DNA from: Phyllostachys edulis
Lineage: Eukaryota; Streptophyta; Magnoliopsida; Poales; Poaceae
Direction of reading: 5' to 3'
NCBI GenBank assembly: GCA_036346405.1
Contig: CM070554.1
Coordinates: 45,779,058 to 45,843,057, forward strand
Length of the DNA stretch: 64,000 nucleotides
Both the position numbers and the translations under genes were made by a program. A model generated the notes under the pieces. It did no database searches and had not been told where the DNA came from. It worked only from the letters and a program-made list of their open reading frames with translations. This document shows positions 12,701 through 24,971 of this stretch, in pieces (the first letter of the stretch is position 1; each line of letters begins with the position of its first letter).

Positions 12701-12950
12701 CATATAGATGATGAACTCAAAAACCATTAGCAGATCCTCCCAAGCAACTAATCAGAGCCTTGGCTACCGAAGTCTCCGTTAAATGAAAAGTGAATATGCC
12801 AAAAGTTACCACCAAGAAAAATTCCTTGTGCGAAAAATTGCAATCAAAATGGACCATAGAACCAAAGCGAGGGAAAACCTCGTGTTAAAAACAAACACCC
12901 TTTAACAGATCCCAATCCTCAAAGAGAAATGAGGATGGAACCATGATTGA
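9790..12950 (-). pseudogene. LINE ORF1-like protein (zinc knuckle), disrupted
   Basis: Minus-strand pieces make up a typical plant L1 ORF1 product, a nucleic-acid-binding protein that packages LINE RNA. The N-terminal part (about 12480-12960) carries WRDGAPNWKWEFARW. A CCHC zinc knuckle CSHCLGHGHLATRC sits near 12110-12150, with a second, Cys-containing knuckle-like stretch after it. A proline/serine-rich linker follows, then a domain around 11060-11370 with FGFPLAYQNLSYINQVVSPYG. The C-terminal part has RRSPRLN near 10090, a motif common in grass LINEs. Several frameshifts separate the pieces. The plus-strand ORFs in this interval are antisense shadows. Confidence 0.75.
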
Positions 12951-13140
12951 AGAGTAGACGAAGAATCAAAAGGAGCCATTGCACGCAGCAAAAGAGGAGG
13001 AGGGATCAAACAACAGAGGAAGGATAGATATGGGAAGAATCACCAGAGGAGAGGAAAGTCCGAGAGAGGTGGCCATTCTCACTTTCCCTCTTCTTCCTCT
13101 AAAAGAGTAGGACTCCCACTTCTCTTTGCTTTAACTAAAA

Positions 13141-14917
13141 ATGTTTTATCAAATAAAACTATAGGGGTGCTAGTCGTTGGTAGTCCAATGAAACCCTCCT
13201 TGACAAACATCCTTTGTAATCTATTGCACTATAAAAGTTTCTCATCGTGGCATGAGGAGTACGAATGTACTTATCCTTGCATAATTTGGTTCAAACAATG
13301 AGTATTATGAGGAAGAAGCTGTAGAAGGAAATGAATACTACGGAGGTGAAGATCATGTGTTCGAAGTTCACCTACACTCAAGTGTTGTACGTGGGTGTGT
13401 TGTCTTTTGGATCTTCTTCTTGTAATATAACTAAGTTTGGTCTGGATGCATCTGAAACTCTATAACTGACATCATATTTTGTGTAAGAACTATCTTATCG
13501 TATTGTATTAGTAAGCATATACTATTTATCATTATGTGTGTGCCTAAAATCCTAGACAGCCGAGCCGCAGGAATACGCGAGAACAATTTAAATCCGGGTG
13601 TCCCACAAATGTAGCCTAATTATTTGGGCTTCGGTCGTCGTTTTTTTTTTATAGGCTGGGCTTTGCGTTTGAAACATGCACACTTGTTGGGCTTTAAGCC
13701 GGACTTGTGCATGACGTTTGAAGACCAGCCTGTTTCGAGTCCGGTCAGTTTGAACATGTCTATTTTCAACGTGGTACCTTTTATTTTTTGATGGGAACAG
13801 GTACCCTTACCGGCTTCAATTTCAGAAATATAACGGTTTCCTCAAGCAAAGTTATATAAGTGGTAATAAATGAAAGCTAATTAAATTTTGTTTGTTGCAT
13901 AAAAAATGACAATGAAAGTTCTCTGTTTGCAGTGCGGACCAAATATCTGACTATTTGTACCTCCGCTCAGTCCAATAGAGATGTTCTAACGGTCCACTTA
14001 TACCCTGCTCATTTTTTTAACCTGGATCCGGCCCGTTTGACCCTCTCTGAAAAAGAACCTATTAGGCACCGCCGGATGGTTTGACGCTGATATAATACGC
14101 ACCCAAAAGATAATTAGTGCCTTGATGGAGAAGCCGTGATGCTACCACGAGGCTAGGCCATGATCATGATGCTACCACGAGGCTAAGTAATCAAGCGATT
14201 CAAAGTCGTGACTCGGTAGCGTGCATGGGATGATGGGAGGAATACATTGGCGGCTACAAGAACAACTGAAGAAGCAAGTAAGTACGGTCAGCGTGAGCTC
14301 CCAGCGCGAATACTCTGGGTCCGGAGTCTAGAAGGAAAGCGGGAGGGAGCTTCAGTTGGTTTGGTTTGGGACATCTGGAAGACTGGAACGGTCCAAGTTG
14401 CCGAGACAATTGGTTTCACGTCACGTGGCGTGCCTTCTTCGTTGGCGACGTTCACATCACGAGTTTTCGTCTAAGGGAAAACAAAAACTTTATCATGAGT
14501 TTATTAGGGAGGAAAAACGTTAACATCCTGAGGCGTCCATAGACCGGCATGTACCGGTTTTTTTGTTCCGAATTCCACGTGGGGGTCTCTTTCTGTTCCA
14601 TTGAGTCCTCGATGTTGTTTATGGGCAAATGCATTTACACCCTCAATGTGCGTGAAATTACAAAACTACTTCCCTGTTCACAAAAAAAAAAGTTTTCTAT
14701 ATTGATACGGTCTCTAAAATGCAACAATGACCATATATTTATAAGACCTAATAAAATTATTTTTTTATTAAAGTTTTTTTGAGACAGATCTATACATACT
14801 ATTCTCATGTATTCAATCTAAATATTGAAAAGATAATGATAGCCAAATTTTAGAAAGATTGGTTGCACGTACTCCAAAACGATCGGAGGGCGTAAATCTG
14901 AGTTCCTCATCACCAAA
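13141..14917. other. noncoding stretch, nothing firm
   Basis: No recognised gene. Small features: a duplicated GATGCTACCACGAGGCTA at about 14139-14186, and a 75-codon plus ORF at 14247-14474 with no family resemblance. Confidence 0.45.
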
Positions 14918-16545
14918 TGTAACATCCCAATGTTAGTGACTTTTTGAAGTTTTCAAATTAAAAGAAACCATTTGAATTTTAACGAATTATTTAAAACTTA
15001 AATTGAACTTTCAGAAATGAAAACAAATTAAAATGAATAAAGTAAACTTTAATTAAATTCAAACTATTTTATTTGAGTTCCTTAGGTTCTGAGAAATTTT
15101 TTGGATTTTTCTTGCATTTCTACAAGTCCATCCGATATTTATTTGTGCTCCATTTAATTAACCCATTTTCTGTAATTCAGAAATTACTTTAAATTTCCAT
15201 TTTTCCCGTGGGCCGATTTCCTCTCCCTAACCCATTTTCTCTCTTTCCCTCCTTTCGCCCTGGCACCCGAGCCGACCCATCTGGCCTTTTCCCTCCTCCC
15301 CGCCTTTCGGTTTCCACCTAAGCTCAAGACGCTGCCGCCTTTGAGTCGGACTCGGCCTGTGTCCTACACGTTGCCCCAGCTATAAATAGCCAACTCCGCC
15401 CGCGTCACGAGGTTCGTCTTGTTCCGCCGCCTCCGAAACCCTAGCTCACCCCAACGATTACACCGCCATCTCATCGAATCGAGCCCAAGAAGTCATGCGC
15501 CGCCGAAGCTCTTCCTCGTCGGAGTTCGTCGCAGTCGGTGAGTTCTCCGGCCGTGCCATCGTCACCAATGAGTTTGCCTTGTCACGTTCTATGTGGTGCT
15601 CATCTCGTCGTCCTCGGGAACCAGCCACTCTGCGCTGCCTCCTTCCCCAAGTCCAACCACGCCGCCCCTACTCTGATCTCCCTCTCCTATGTTTTTTTTA
15701 TCGCGTCACAACGCGTTCCCAACCTTCCTCAATCTTTACAACACCTTGAGTCGGCCTCTGCGCCACCATAGCAAGCCACCGCCGCTCCTTATTCCTCGCC
15801 TCTAGCCGTCGTCACCCCGCTACCTCAGTCCCTCTTCGATCATCCCAAGCCACCTAGCGTGATCCCCTAGACCACAACGTGCCCATCCTTGCACCGGTCT
15901 CCTGAGAACGCCGCTGAGCTGATGCCAACGTCATGCGCCCGTGCCGCCACCATAGTGCCGCCCGGCTGCGCCGCCACCACTTGGAGGACCACCTCACCAC
16001 TGGGGTTCTATTTTGGCCCTCGTCGGCCGCTCCCTCATCGTCGTCTACCGCCACCACCATGCACCCAAGCTGCCAACCACCTCCCCTGTTTTTCCCTTCC
16101 TCTGTTCCCCTCTTCCTCTCACTAGCAAGTGGTCCGCATGTGCCATTCGCTCTCACTGTCTCTTTCTCTCACTGGCAAATGGACCCCACATGTCAATCTC
16201 TCTTTTCTTTTGTAATTCAGCCAAAGGAATATTCTCTGGAATATTTTTTCTTTCTTAATTTTCAGCTTTTCCCACTTCTGATAAACTTCCGAATACTCAT
16301 TCTCTTTCATACGAACTCCGATTTAGCTGATTCTTCTTCCTAAATTCATATAAATTCTTAATATTTCGATCAGTGCCTATTTCATATTTTATAGATTTTA
16401 TTTTGATTTATTGTTATTTATTTGTCTCGTTTTTTGCCTGACTCGACGAGCCCAAGCACTATTGTTATTCCATATTTCTCGTTTTCGGTGAGCTCAAGCA
16501 CAGCCAAAGGCATGTCGTGCCACCGCCGTGCGGTGCTAGCCTAGG
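14918..16545 (+). mobile_element. probable Ty3/Gypsy LTR, partial
   Basis: Begins TGTAACATCCCAATGTTAG, the form of start seen in Atlantys-like grass Gypsy LTRs. An AT-rich part follows, then a promoter-like CTATAAATAGCC at about 15380, a leader with AAACCCTAGCTCACCCC, and a CGACGAGCCCAAGCACTATTG stretch (20 of these bases: ACGAGCCCAAGCACTATTG) near 16447. No TG/CA right end with a matching 5-bp duplication was found; resemblance fades after about 16545, so it is likely truncated. ORFs across 15495-16343 are not believed to be genes. Confidence 0.5.
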
Positions 16546-17285
16546 CGTGGTCCCGTTGCACTATAGAAAGGAGGGAGGGAGGGATAGAGGGAGGAGTGGT
16601 CACCTGGCCCGCCGTTGCCGTAGAGGACCGCCGCCGTCAACCTCGACACACCCGAGGGCAACATGGAACGCTGCCACGACCTCCACCTCCCTCTTCATGG
16701 CCTCCCAACCCCCCCCCACAACGGCCGTGTCACCTCCCTCTTCCTCTCCATGGCTGACTCCTTCTCCCTCTCCACCTCCTTCTCCGGTGCGTGCGGAGGC
16801 CGGCGGAGGCACGGGCGGAGCGAGGGGGTCGTGCGTTGCAAGGCACGGAGGTTCGCCAGGGCTGGTAGAGGGGTGTGGAGGGGGAGGGTTGATCCTGAGG
16901 CGACCGACGCAAGGACAGCTGCGCGAGGGAGCCGGAGCACCGGGTTAGTGTGAGGGAGCTACAGTGCAACGACGAAGAGGCAGAGGCGTGCCCGAGGTGG
17001 CCACACGTGGGGACGGTCGTGGCCCTCGAGAGGGGAGGTCAGGGTGGAGGAGGAGACGGGGAGGACGAGTGGCGAAAGGAAGGGGAAAGGAAGGGGAGAA
17101 TAGGATAAGGAAGAAGGAAGAAGAAGGGTCTCGGCCTCTCAGGGAAGGAGAGAAAAGCAGAGGGAGAAGGGGGAAAAAAGAAGGGGATGGGAAAAAAGAA
17201 AAGAGGTTTGGAAAAAAGGAGGGGAAAGAAAGAATATGATGGGAAATGAAACACAAAATAAAAATTGCACATAATGCAGCAACAC
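16546..17285. other. GC-rich, purine-skewed stretch without a recognised gene
   Basis: Overlapping ORFs on both strands have low-complexity Pro/Ser/Arg/Gly composition and no domain. GTTGCACTATAG (about 16555) and CTACAGTGCAAC (about 16959) form an imperfect inverted pair that might bound a small element, but no target duplication was seen. The right part is a GGAAAGGAAGG-type purine run. Confidence 0.4.
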
Positions 17286-17289
17286 ATAA

Positions 17290-20200
17290 GTATTAAGGGG
17301 AAGAACAAAAATTTATTCATTGTTCGGTACATTACAAATACAAAGTTGTTGTCTCGTTAAAAACCTTGCACCCCAGTGTGGGGTAAGGAAAAGAGTACAA
17401 CAACTATATGCACATACATAGACTAGTTGACGTCGAGATTCTCTATGTCGGCTATCGCCGATGCGATCTTCGGATCCTTGAGCTGATGTTGCATCCATTC
17501 ATCTGCGCTCTTGCAGTATTTGAGGCATCTAAGTGCCTCAACCATCTCAGGTGTGAGAGACGACCTCCTTGCCTCGATGATCCTCCCCATCGTACTGAAA
17601 GTGGCTTCTAATAAGACAGTCGACACCAGAACCGCAAGTACATCTCGTGCAAAATGTGATAGCACGGGATAAATACACTGATGGTTGTTCCAATGCAAGA
17701 GGAGGTTGAGATCATTGCCCTCCACAGGTCAAGCTCGGTGTCCACAAAAGGTGTGTCGAGGTAGGGCTTGATCTCTACTCTTGGATTCCATTAAGACCTG
17801 CTCGGCGAATGAGAGGATGAACTGGATGCCAGACCTTTTAGCTTCTTCCACATGTTGTAAGCACTCAAACTGCGCTGTCCTTATTGCATTGTTGAAGCAG
17901 TTGTGCTCGATTGACTTCTGCTGCCAAACTTTTCATAATACAAATCGAAAACTCGAATAAGCTCATCATGAATGTGAGTGTAAGCCTAAAAAAATCAAGA
18001 TCAAATGTCTCCTCGATTCCCTCATAAGCCCCTTCAGATCTGCTTATTTTCTCTGAGGGTCCATAATAGTACCAAAACAAAAGAGATGTGGGATAGCTTG
18101 AAAATATTTTAATTTTTTTTATCTATTGGTTTAATAATAGGTCTCAGAAGGGCATCATTTATGTTTTCCTTGAAAGCATTAGCAATAGTACAAAGCCACT
18201 TGATGACTAAGCAAGAAGTAGGATAGTAAGCATCAAATAAAATTGTGGTTGTATTGTAAAAAAAACTTTCAAAAATTCACGAAAATGACCAACAACTAGC
18301 CAATCCGCTTCAGTAACCAACTACTTACCAGAATTAGTATTGATGAAGAAAGTGATTATGTACTCGTTCTTCACACACTTCTCCAACATAGTATACATGG
18401 AGTTCCACCGCACCTTCATGTGTTGGCCTTATAGTACTTCGCGAACTAGGCGTATCTTAGGGCCGAAATTGTAATGAACTAGATAGCATCGCGTATGTTG
18501 TCCAGACTAGGTTTCATTACCTGCATGATGAGGTTCAGGATGTGGCACATGCATCTCTAGTGGAGGAAGAAAAAGCTAGTTTAGGACTCCAGATGTGGTG
18601 CGATGAACTCCATGGCCATCGCGTTAGTTGATGACAATAATTTTGTTCTCTATTTTTAAAATCCCGAATGACCTCTAATACACGTTGTGTGATGGCCTCT
18701 CTGGTATGTGCCTCATCGATAGGCTCGAACCCTATGACTCGCTTGTTCAAGTTGTAATCGTCATCTAAGTAATATGCTACAACACTAAGATAGCCTGCCC
18801 TTTGGGGTGATGAAGTCCATATATCCGAGGTTAAAGAAAAATAAAAGTTAACTTTCAGGAATTTCTCTTTCAAACTTGATAGTTTACGTTGGTAGAGTTT
18901 TACTATGTCACGCGTAGTTGTTCTCCTACTTACGTGTTAGTATTGTGGGCAAAAAACCACGTTGGATCATTCTTTCGAAACTGGAGCTTTCATCCATCCT
19001 AATCGGAAGATCCTTAGTAACTATATATCTGGCAATTTCGTCTCTAGCTATCAAAGGGTTATACATCCTTGTACTTACCGAACCATCAGCCCTAAAGTTA
19101 AGCTGGGTCTGGACATTCCCTCCTTGTGTCCGCCTAGCTGCTATCTTCTTCAAACATGCCAGTGCGTGCCGCTTGAGATGACATGTTCCTCCACCTGAGT
19201 GTGCAAATAATTTAGTATGACAATATTTACAAGTGGCATAAGGTACCTAACACCCGTCCTCCATTTCTATATTGTACTCCATATGCTACCAACACCATGC
19301 ACATCGGCTGTTGTAACCTCCAACCGTTCCATGCGTCAATGCACTGGCTCCGGCACCAGGGGTGGAGATGTGGGAATCCTCGAAGCCCCCCGTTCCGTCC
19401 ATATGATGGTCATCCATGCCATAGTCCCCATGCCCGTAGAGAGTTGGCGAGGATCGATCTCTTGCTCTTGCTCTTGCACTTCTTCTTGAGCTTGGGGAGG
19501 ATGACTAGGAGTGCGAGGGCGTCCACTCCTACTCCCCCCCCCCCTCCTGACTTCTTCCTGCCAAACTTGTTGGAAGACTAGTGAGTAAAATTTAGAGAGC
19601 AAAGAGAGAAGAGAGAGCACAGACGGAGGAAGAGATGGTTGTGACTTTGTGACTTTGTGACTTGTGTGGAGTGTGGACAATGGAATTTATAGGTAGGAAG
19701 GAGCTGAACATTAGCCCACTGTCTCTCATGTCCCCAACGTCTCTCGTCCTCCATGCTCCCCATCTTATCATAGCAATAGACACTAACACTGCTCACTCTC
19801 TCATGTCCCCAACGTTTCTTGTCCTCCATCTACAGTCTCCACTACCTCCATGTCTCTATCGACACCCAAGGCCACAACGGCCATCTCGAGTCCCTCGCCC
19901 CCCAATGGCATCCTGCTTCCTCGGTCCTCCCCTCTCCATCGCCTCCGCCCCTCCCTCTCCAATCTCCATCGCCTCCGCCTCTCGCCCCCATGATCCCATC
20001 GGCCTCCTTCTAACGCCTCAGCCCCCACCTCAACCCCAACGGCCACCCTGTGTTGCCGCTTCCTCCTCCCTGCAAACATGCCTACCTCTCATCTCCGGAC
20101 GCCTACCTCTCCTGCTCCGCCTACCTACCTCTCCTCTCCGGCCACCTCCTTCTCCTCTCCGCAAGGGGGCTCGTGCGTGAGGGAGCCAGAGCAAGGGAGC

Positions 20201-20515
20201 TGGAGGTGCGGTGGCGCGGTGGCTATGGCGAGGCGATCACATGCCAGGGCGATCGCGACGAGGAGCTAGAGCGCGGGGTCCTTGCAAGGAGTAGAGGGTG
20301 TCGGCGAAGAGACGCGACCTCGGCAAGCCAGTGGGCTGTGGCGGGGAGGCGTCTGCGATGGTCGTCGGGCTTAACGTGGCATGTCAGCCCAAGCACGGCC
20401 CGTGACAACGTGTCATGCCTCGCAACATACCAAAAAGCCGGGCCCGACACAGTCCTAGTCTTTGTGCCATGTGTCGGCCCGAAAAGCCTTTAGCCTAGCG
20501 CCCAGGTTTAGCGGG
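17290..20515 (-). mobile_element. hAT-superfamily transposon remnant
   Basis: Minus-strand element containing a broken hAT transposase (17423-19500). Upstream of the gene, at about 20340-20500, is a GC-rich stretch with repeated GGCCCG/CGGGCC words (GCCGGGCCCGACACAG, TGTCGGCCCGAAAAG), the subterminal style of grass hAT elements. Neither terminal inverted repeat nor an 8-bp duplication could be fixed, so the ends are approximate and the left end may be lost. It abuts the promoter region of the ERH1 gene. Confidence 0.65.
17423..19500 (-). pseudogene. hAT transposase (BED finger + hATC), disrupted
   Basis: Reading down the minus strand: a BED zinc finger near 19140-19235 with TCKYCHTKLFAHS and TCHLKRHA, giving C-x2-C...H-x4-H. 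N-terminal helical region MYNPLIARDEIARYIV at about 19020-19060. RNase H-like core start KVNFYFSLTSDIWTS followed by GYLSVVAYYLDDDYNL near 18780-18860, carrying the first catalytic Asp in the SDIWT motif. A degraded middle at 17750-18500. Last, the C-terminal dimerisation domain at 17423-17725 (YPVLSHFARDVLAV...RRSSLTPEMVEALRCLK). Several frameshifts and stops. The family cuts and pastes DNA and leaves 8-bp duplications. Confidence 0.88.
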
Positions 20516-20545
20516 AAGTAGCACGTAGGTTGTTTGGAAAAAAAA

Positions 20546-20725
20546 ATTGGTCAAAGTCACAACAGCTAGATTCCACCACGAACTTAAAAGCAGGGTTATT
20601 TTTACAATTGGAAGACTTTGAAGGGATGTAAAAAAAATATTGCTCAAAGTCACAACAGCTACATTCCGGCACGGACTTGAAAGCAGGGCTATGTTTGTGA
20701 TTAGAAGGCTTTGAAGGGATGTACA
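20546..20725. repeat. two tandem copies of an ~87-bp unit upstream of ERH1
   Basis: Unit 1 (20546-20632) and unit 2 (20639-20725) share CAAAGTCACAACAGCTA and CTTTGAAGGGATGTA, at about 80% identity by eye. Unit 1 contains GGTCAA, a W-box (TTGACC) on the minus strand. The pair lies 0.6-0.8 kb upstream of the ERH1 start codon, within the likely promoter. Confidence 0.85.
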
Positions 20726-20739
20726 TAGCCGCCGCGGTC

Positions 20740-21316
20740 GAACCGCGTCAAACTCCGCCGGCCACCCCGCGTCCACCCTGTCAATTCCAGCACCAACGTT
20801 ACCACTACCATTCTTGAAGTGTCTTCCTCGTTCTCTCTCTCCTCTCTCTTCTGGCAGCAGCATGTCGTTTCCGATACATTGATTAAGAAAAGAAAATATA
20901 TTAGAAAAGCTTCAACAAGGAAGAGGCGAAGGCAATCCATGTCTGGAAAGGCCGTTTGAATCCCTGGCTCCAGATAGAAAAGGAGGCCAAATTTCTTCCA
21001 GCGCAGGGCATCCGGTATCCTCTCCTCCCCTCCGAACAATCCGCCGCTCCCCGGCCCTCGTTGTTTTTTAGTTCGTGCCCGGCCAGCCTTGCATTCCGTT
21101 TTTAATTTTTCCTCCCTCTCTCTCTCCCCCCCTTCTTGTCTCTTCCCTTCCTTCCTTCCTCTGCTGTAAGGAGGAGGGGAAAGAGAAGAAGAGCACGCCA
21201 ACCAGGAGGAGGAGGAGGAAGGAGGAACGGGAGTTATCTGTCGAGGAATCCGTGCTCTCCCCCCTCCTTCTTCACTTTGGCGTCGGGAGTAACGCGAGCG
21301 CCGCCGGCCAGCAGGC
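20740..21316 (+). promoter_or_regulatory. proximal promoter and leader of ERH1
   Basis: The region changes from mixed sequence to a pyrimidine-rich leader (CCCTCTCTCTCTCCCCCCC at about 21113-21131, then TTCCTTCCTTCC), a common feature of grass 5' UTRs. No convincing TATA box; the transcription start cannot be set from sequence alone. Confidence 0.45.
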
Positions 21317-23871
21317 ATGTCGCCCTTCTACCTTGCTCGCAGTGTTTCCAAGGTGCGTGTGGTCCGGTGGACTGGGTTGCTCGATCTTGTTACCTTTCGA
21401 TTTCTTTCTGTTCCGTGGACGGGGTATTTCTGTGGAGACTGAGTTGGGTTTGGGCGCGGGTTGGTGTGCAGGTGGTGAGGAGGATCACCTCGGAGACGTC
21501 GGTCGAGCTCAAGATTCTCTCCGAGAAATGGCGGCTCCTCCTCGCGGGCCTCGTCTTTCAGGTATCATCCGATGAATTTCTCTCTTCTTCACTATTAGGG
21601 GTTGAGAAATTAGCAAGATCGCAACTTCTCTCCATCTGAATGTAGCGCGTCAGGTGGGCTCAAGAATCAGTGCTCACAAACGTTTAGATTTCGAAAATTC
21701 AGCTCTCTCCTCTCCTTTCTTTGATTAGAATCGTTGAAATTTCGAAAATAGAGGAGGCGGATATACTGGGGCATGTTATTGGCTTTCGCTATATTCAACT
21801 ATCGAAACAAGCAATACTAATTTGACCTTTTTCGTACAAACAGTACATTCATGGTTTGGCTGCTCGAGGGGTCCATTATTTGCATAGGCCAGGACCTACC
21901 CTTCAAGATCTTGGCTTCATGATTCTTCCGGTATGTACAATGATAGTCCAATTTCTAATTCCATTGCAGATTATTTGAGAAGAAATGCTTAGTACTGCAA
22001 ATGCTTTCTTATTTTATTTTGGTTATGCTGAACATCTTATAGGAGCTTGGAAAAGAAAGGGGTTACATCAGCGAGACCTTGTTTACATTCATCTTCCTCT
22101 CCTTTGTGTTGGTAAATTTCTTTGTTAGTATTCCATTTGATTTATTCTGTTCTTTCTAATCACCATTCGACTTATTTTCTTCGCAATTTCATTTGCATAT
22201 GCTTGGAAACCTGATGATGACACAATGTGAAATTGGGTTGTTTATATAAAGATGAAAGTTCACTTTATTTCATGGCCTGTGATATCTAAATAACCGCATA
22301 CAAATGCCATGTTTCCTATGCAAAGTACATGCGTTGGGATTTCTCCCCATTCCGACCAATTCACTAACGGCTGTTTGCCAAACAAGGGGCTTCCTTGTAA
22401 TTCTTTTTCCTGAACTGGATGATGCTCCTACATATAAGTTTAGCTTTGATCATTGTAACCGCAAGCTGTTTACCTTGTAGTGGACATTTCATCCATTCAT
22501 CCTTCAAACCAAGCGCTTCTACACTGTTCTTATTTGGCGCAGGGTGCTCGCCTTCCTATGTGTAAGTGTCTCAATTCCCAATTTTTCTTAATTTTGTTGT
22601 ACGTAATATGCTGATATCTTTCGTTTGTGCTTTACAACTTATTGGGAATAGCGCATTTTTATGTTTTGTGTTTCTTCAGGCTTCTCAATTCTTACGGATA
22701 GTCACATTCTATTCCACACAACTTCCAGGACCCAACTATCATTGCCGTGAGGTAAGGTGGCTTGTTAGGGCTATAACTTCTGTTCATAATGATATTTTTA
22801 CGAACACTTTCATTTATCCAATACAGGGCTCACCTCTTGCCAGGCTACCACCGCCTCAAACTGTTGTAGAGGTGCTGCTTATTAACTGTAAGAGGCCACT
22901 TCTACATTCTTTAACTCATGAATTTGAACTGCTACTCATTTTTATGTACAAATAGCTTAAGTATGTTGTATTACTTGGCCGCAGTCCCAAGAGGAGTAAT
23001 TTACGGATGTGGTGACTTGATATTTTCATCCCACATGATTTTCACTCTCGTCTTTGTCATAACATATCATAAGTATGGAAGTACAAGGTGAGGCTGTGAC
23101 ACATTATTATTATTGTTGCATTCTTGTCTTAACTTCATCCCATCTGTGAAATACTACACTCATAAGTCATAAGATGCCTAATTATATGTTTCTTAATTCA
23201 TGTCAGGTTTATTAAGATGCTTGCATGGTGCATAGCTGTTGTTCAGAGTCTTCTTATAATAGCTTCTCGCAAGCATTACAGTGTTGATGTTGTTGTTGCA
23301 TGGTGAGTAAATATTTCACTGTCGTTGTGTCTGCCATACTTTTGCTGCTTCTTATTGATGTATCTTCCCTATATAGGTATACTGTGAATTTGGTAGTTTT
23401 CTTTGTGGACAAGAAGCTTACAGGTATAAGAAAGAATCTCTTGCCATTTTGATGATAGTGTTTTGCAAATGAAACCTCTCTTGCCATTTTGAAGATAGTG
23501 TTTTGCAAATTGGTTTCATTATAACCGTTATTTTTTGTGTGTACAGAACTTCCTGATCGATCAGCAGGATCGGCATCAGTTCTACCTGTGAGTGTGAAGG
23601 ATAAAGACAGCAAGTTGAAAGAAGAGAACAGTAGGCTGCTGAATGGTAACACTGTTGATGCTTCTGATCGGGTATGAGGCATCACAATAATAATCTTTTG
23701 TTACTACAGGATAGAAGGTTCTCTTTCTTGAATTTGGTGGAAATTCAAATGCTGCACAAACTCTGAAACTGAGGAATACCCTTGTGTTGTGTGCAGAGAC
23801 CACGGATGCAAATGAATGGAAAGCACCTTGAGAATGGGAACCATCTTGATACTGAAACAACAAAAACATGA
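21317..23871 (+). CDS. ERH1: inositolphosphorylceramide synthase (ERH1/IPCS), complete
   Basis: Twelve coding exons: 21317-21352, 21472-21561, 21844-21930, 22043-22111, 22481-22561, 22680-22751, 22827-22887, 22985-23087, 23207-23302, 23377-23423, 23547-23671, 23797-23871. All introns are GT-AG and the phases join to a 313-residue protein. The enzyme moves phosphoinositol from phosphatidylinositol to ceramide in Golgi membranes, the first step to plant glycosyl-inositolphosphorylceramides. It is an integral membrane protein of the lipid phosphatase-related (PAP2-like) fold. Visible motifs: LSEKWRLLLAGLVFQYIHGL near residues 27-46, FYSTQLPGPNYHCRE near 130-145, CGDLIFSSHMIFTL (His182) and KHYSVDVVVAWY (His223, Asp227), the H/H/D catalytic set. 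About six hydrophobic segments; a polar, Asn/Lys-rich C-tail from about 250. Arabidopsis ERH1 loss enhances RPW8-mediated cell death. The start gives MSPFYLARSVSK, in line with relatives. No defect seen; likely functional. Confidence 0.95.
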
Positions 23872-24135
23872 CGATGACTGCTGATAAACTTTTTTTTCTA
23901 GTCGTAAGACATTCCAGTACTTGGGAAGACAACTACACGCTTTGGTGCCTGGCAACATAATGGCTTCAGTTCGTAGCTCTGAGAAACAGTTAAGCGCCTT
24001 ATTGGTTCTAGCCTGCGGAAGTTTTGTTCCTACACTGTCTCGCTGTGTTTTCTCATTGTAACAACCCTCTTTCTGATTTTTAGGTTTCTTTCTGATTTTT
24101 CAACTTGTAATTTAGATTATTCGTTTATACAAAGT
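23872..24135 (+). other. likely 3' UTR of ERH1
   Basis: T-rich sequence after the stop codon with plant-style TTGTAA and TTTGTAATT-like downstream elements around 24050-24115. The cleavage site is inferred, not visible. Confidence 0.4.
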
Positions 24136-24971
24136 GTGTATAGTTTGCACAGCACTGAGATTCGTTGCCAAGTGATGTCCTGGTCAATTCCTACCTCTGA
24201 AAATGAAGGTCATGTGATTCGTTGCCAAGTGTAATCACCTGGAAAATCTGAGTTTGTCCTGGTCAATACCTACACCTGAAAACGAAGGTCATATGATTCA
24301 TTTGATTCGTTGGCTTCTTTCCCTGGCCGCTTTTTGGCACTTTTCACGGACATAATTTGGGTCATCCTTTCCCATTGTATAGTCACTTTTTGAAACTCCC
24401 ATATTTGCTCTGAAATTATGCACTAGATTATCGTCAACGGATGGTTCTGATTCGGTACCTTAGTGGTGTTGGCATGGAAGTCTTCTAGCTCTAGCAGGAG
24501 TGCAGGACTAGTTCAAATTGATAAGTGCTTCCGTTGATTAGTGCCGTTGCTTTTATACAGAAAATATAGAATGACTCAGTGGTGGCTTTGTACAGATACT
24601 ACGGATAGCACAAGGGGGTTTTGCCTTTGAAGTGTAGTATTGACTTACCTTAAAAAAGAGGAAGAGTTGAAAGTTTCAATACAGGTGATCTACAATACGT
24701 GGTATTAAAATACGGTCTCTACTGTCCGATAAAAAAAAAATCAAAGATACTAGATCAATAGCTATATAGTTGCTACAGTATTTCCTCGCTACAACAAAGT
24801 CGCTGCAATAAACCTTCAGTATTTGATACAACACTATCAAGTACTGTTTACGCGTTCATAAAATATTGTTCATACAGTGATGGTCTATATTACAACAAGG
24901 GATCTAGATCCTAATTTGATACCCATTTCTTTTTTTCTTGAGAAATTCTCTACCCCCTCCCTGCCCCCTTG
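24136..24971. other. noncoding stretch with a diverged tandem duplication
   Basis: Words such as TGTCCTGGTCAAT and GATTCGTTGCCAAGTG recur at about 24160-24310, showing a local duplication. No gene seen in the rest. Confidence 0.5.

Larger units (their letters stand above)
8108..13140 (-). mobile_element. L1-type LINE, main part, interrupted by Copia
   Basis: Minus-strand non-LTR retrotransposon holding an ORF1 region (about 9790-12950) and an ORF2 endonuclease region (8108-9422). The element continues left of the Copia insertion at 3285-3379. The 5' end is placed only roughly, near 13140, where coding resemblance stops. The 3' half (RT, RNase H, poly-A tail) is absent, the reverse of the usual 5' truncation. 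Confidence 0.85.

Noticed and set aside
15495..16343. Gene downstream of a TATAAATAG box near 15380
   Set aside because: The TATA box and AAACCCTAG leader lie within a sequence that starts like a Gypsy LTR; the ORFs are short and shift frame.
16517..17260. Protein gene in the GC-rich stretch
   Set aside because: Overlapping ORFs on both strands, low-complexity Pro/Arg/Gly composition, no domain, no matching splice pattern.
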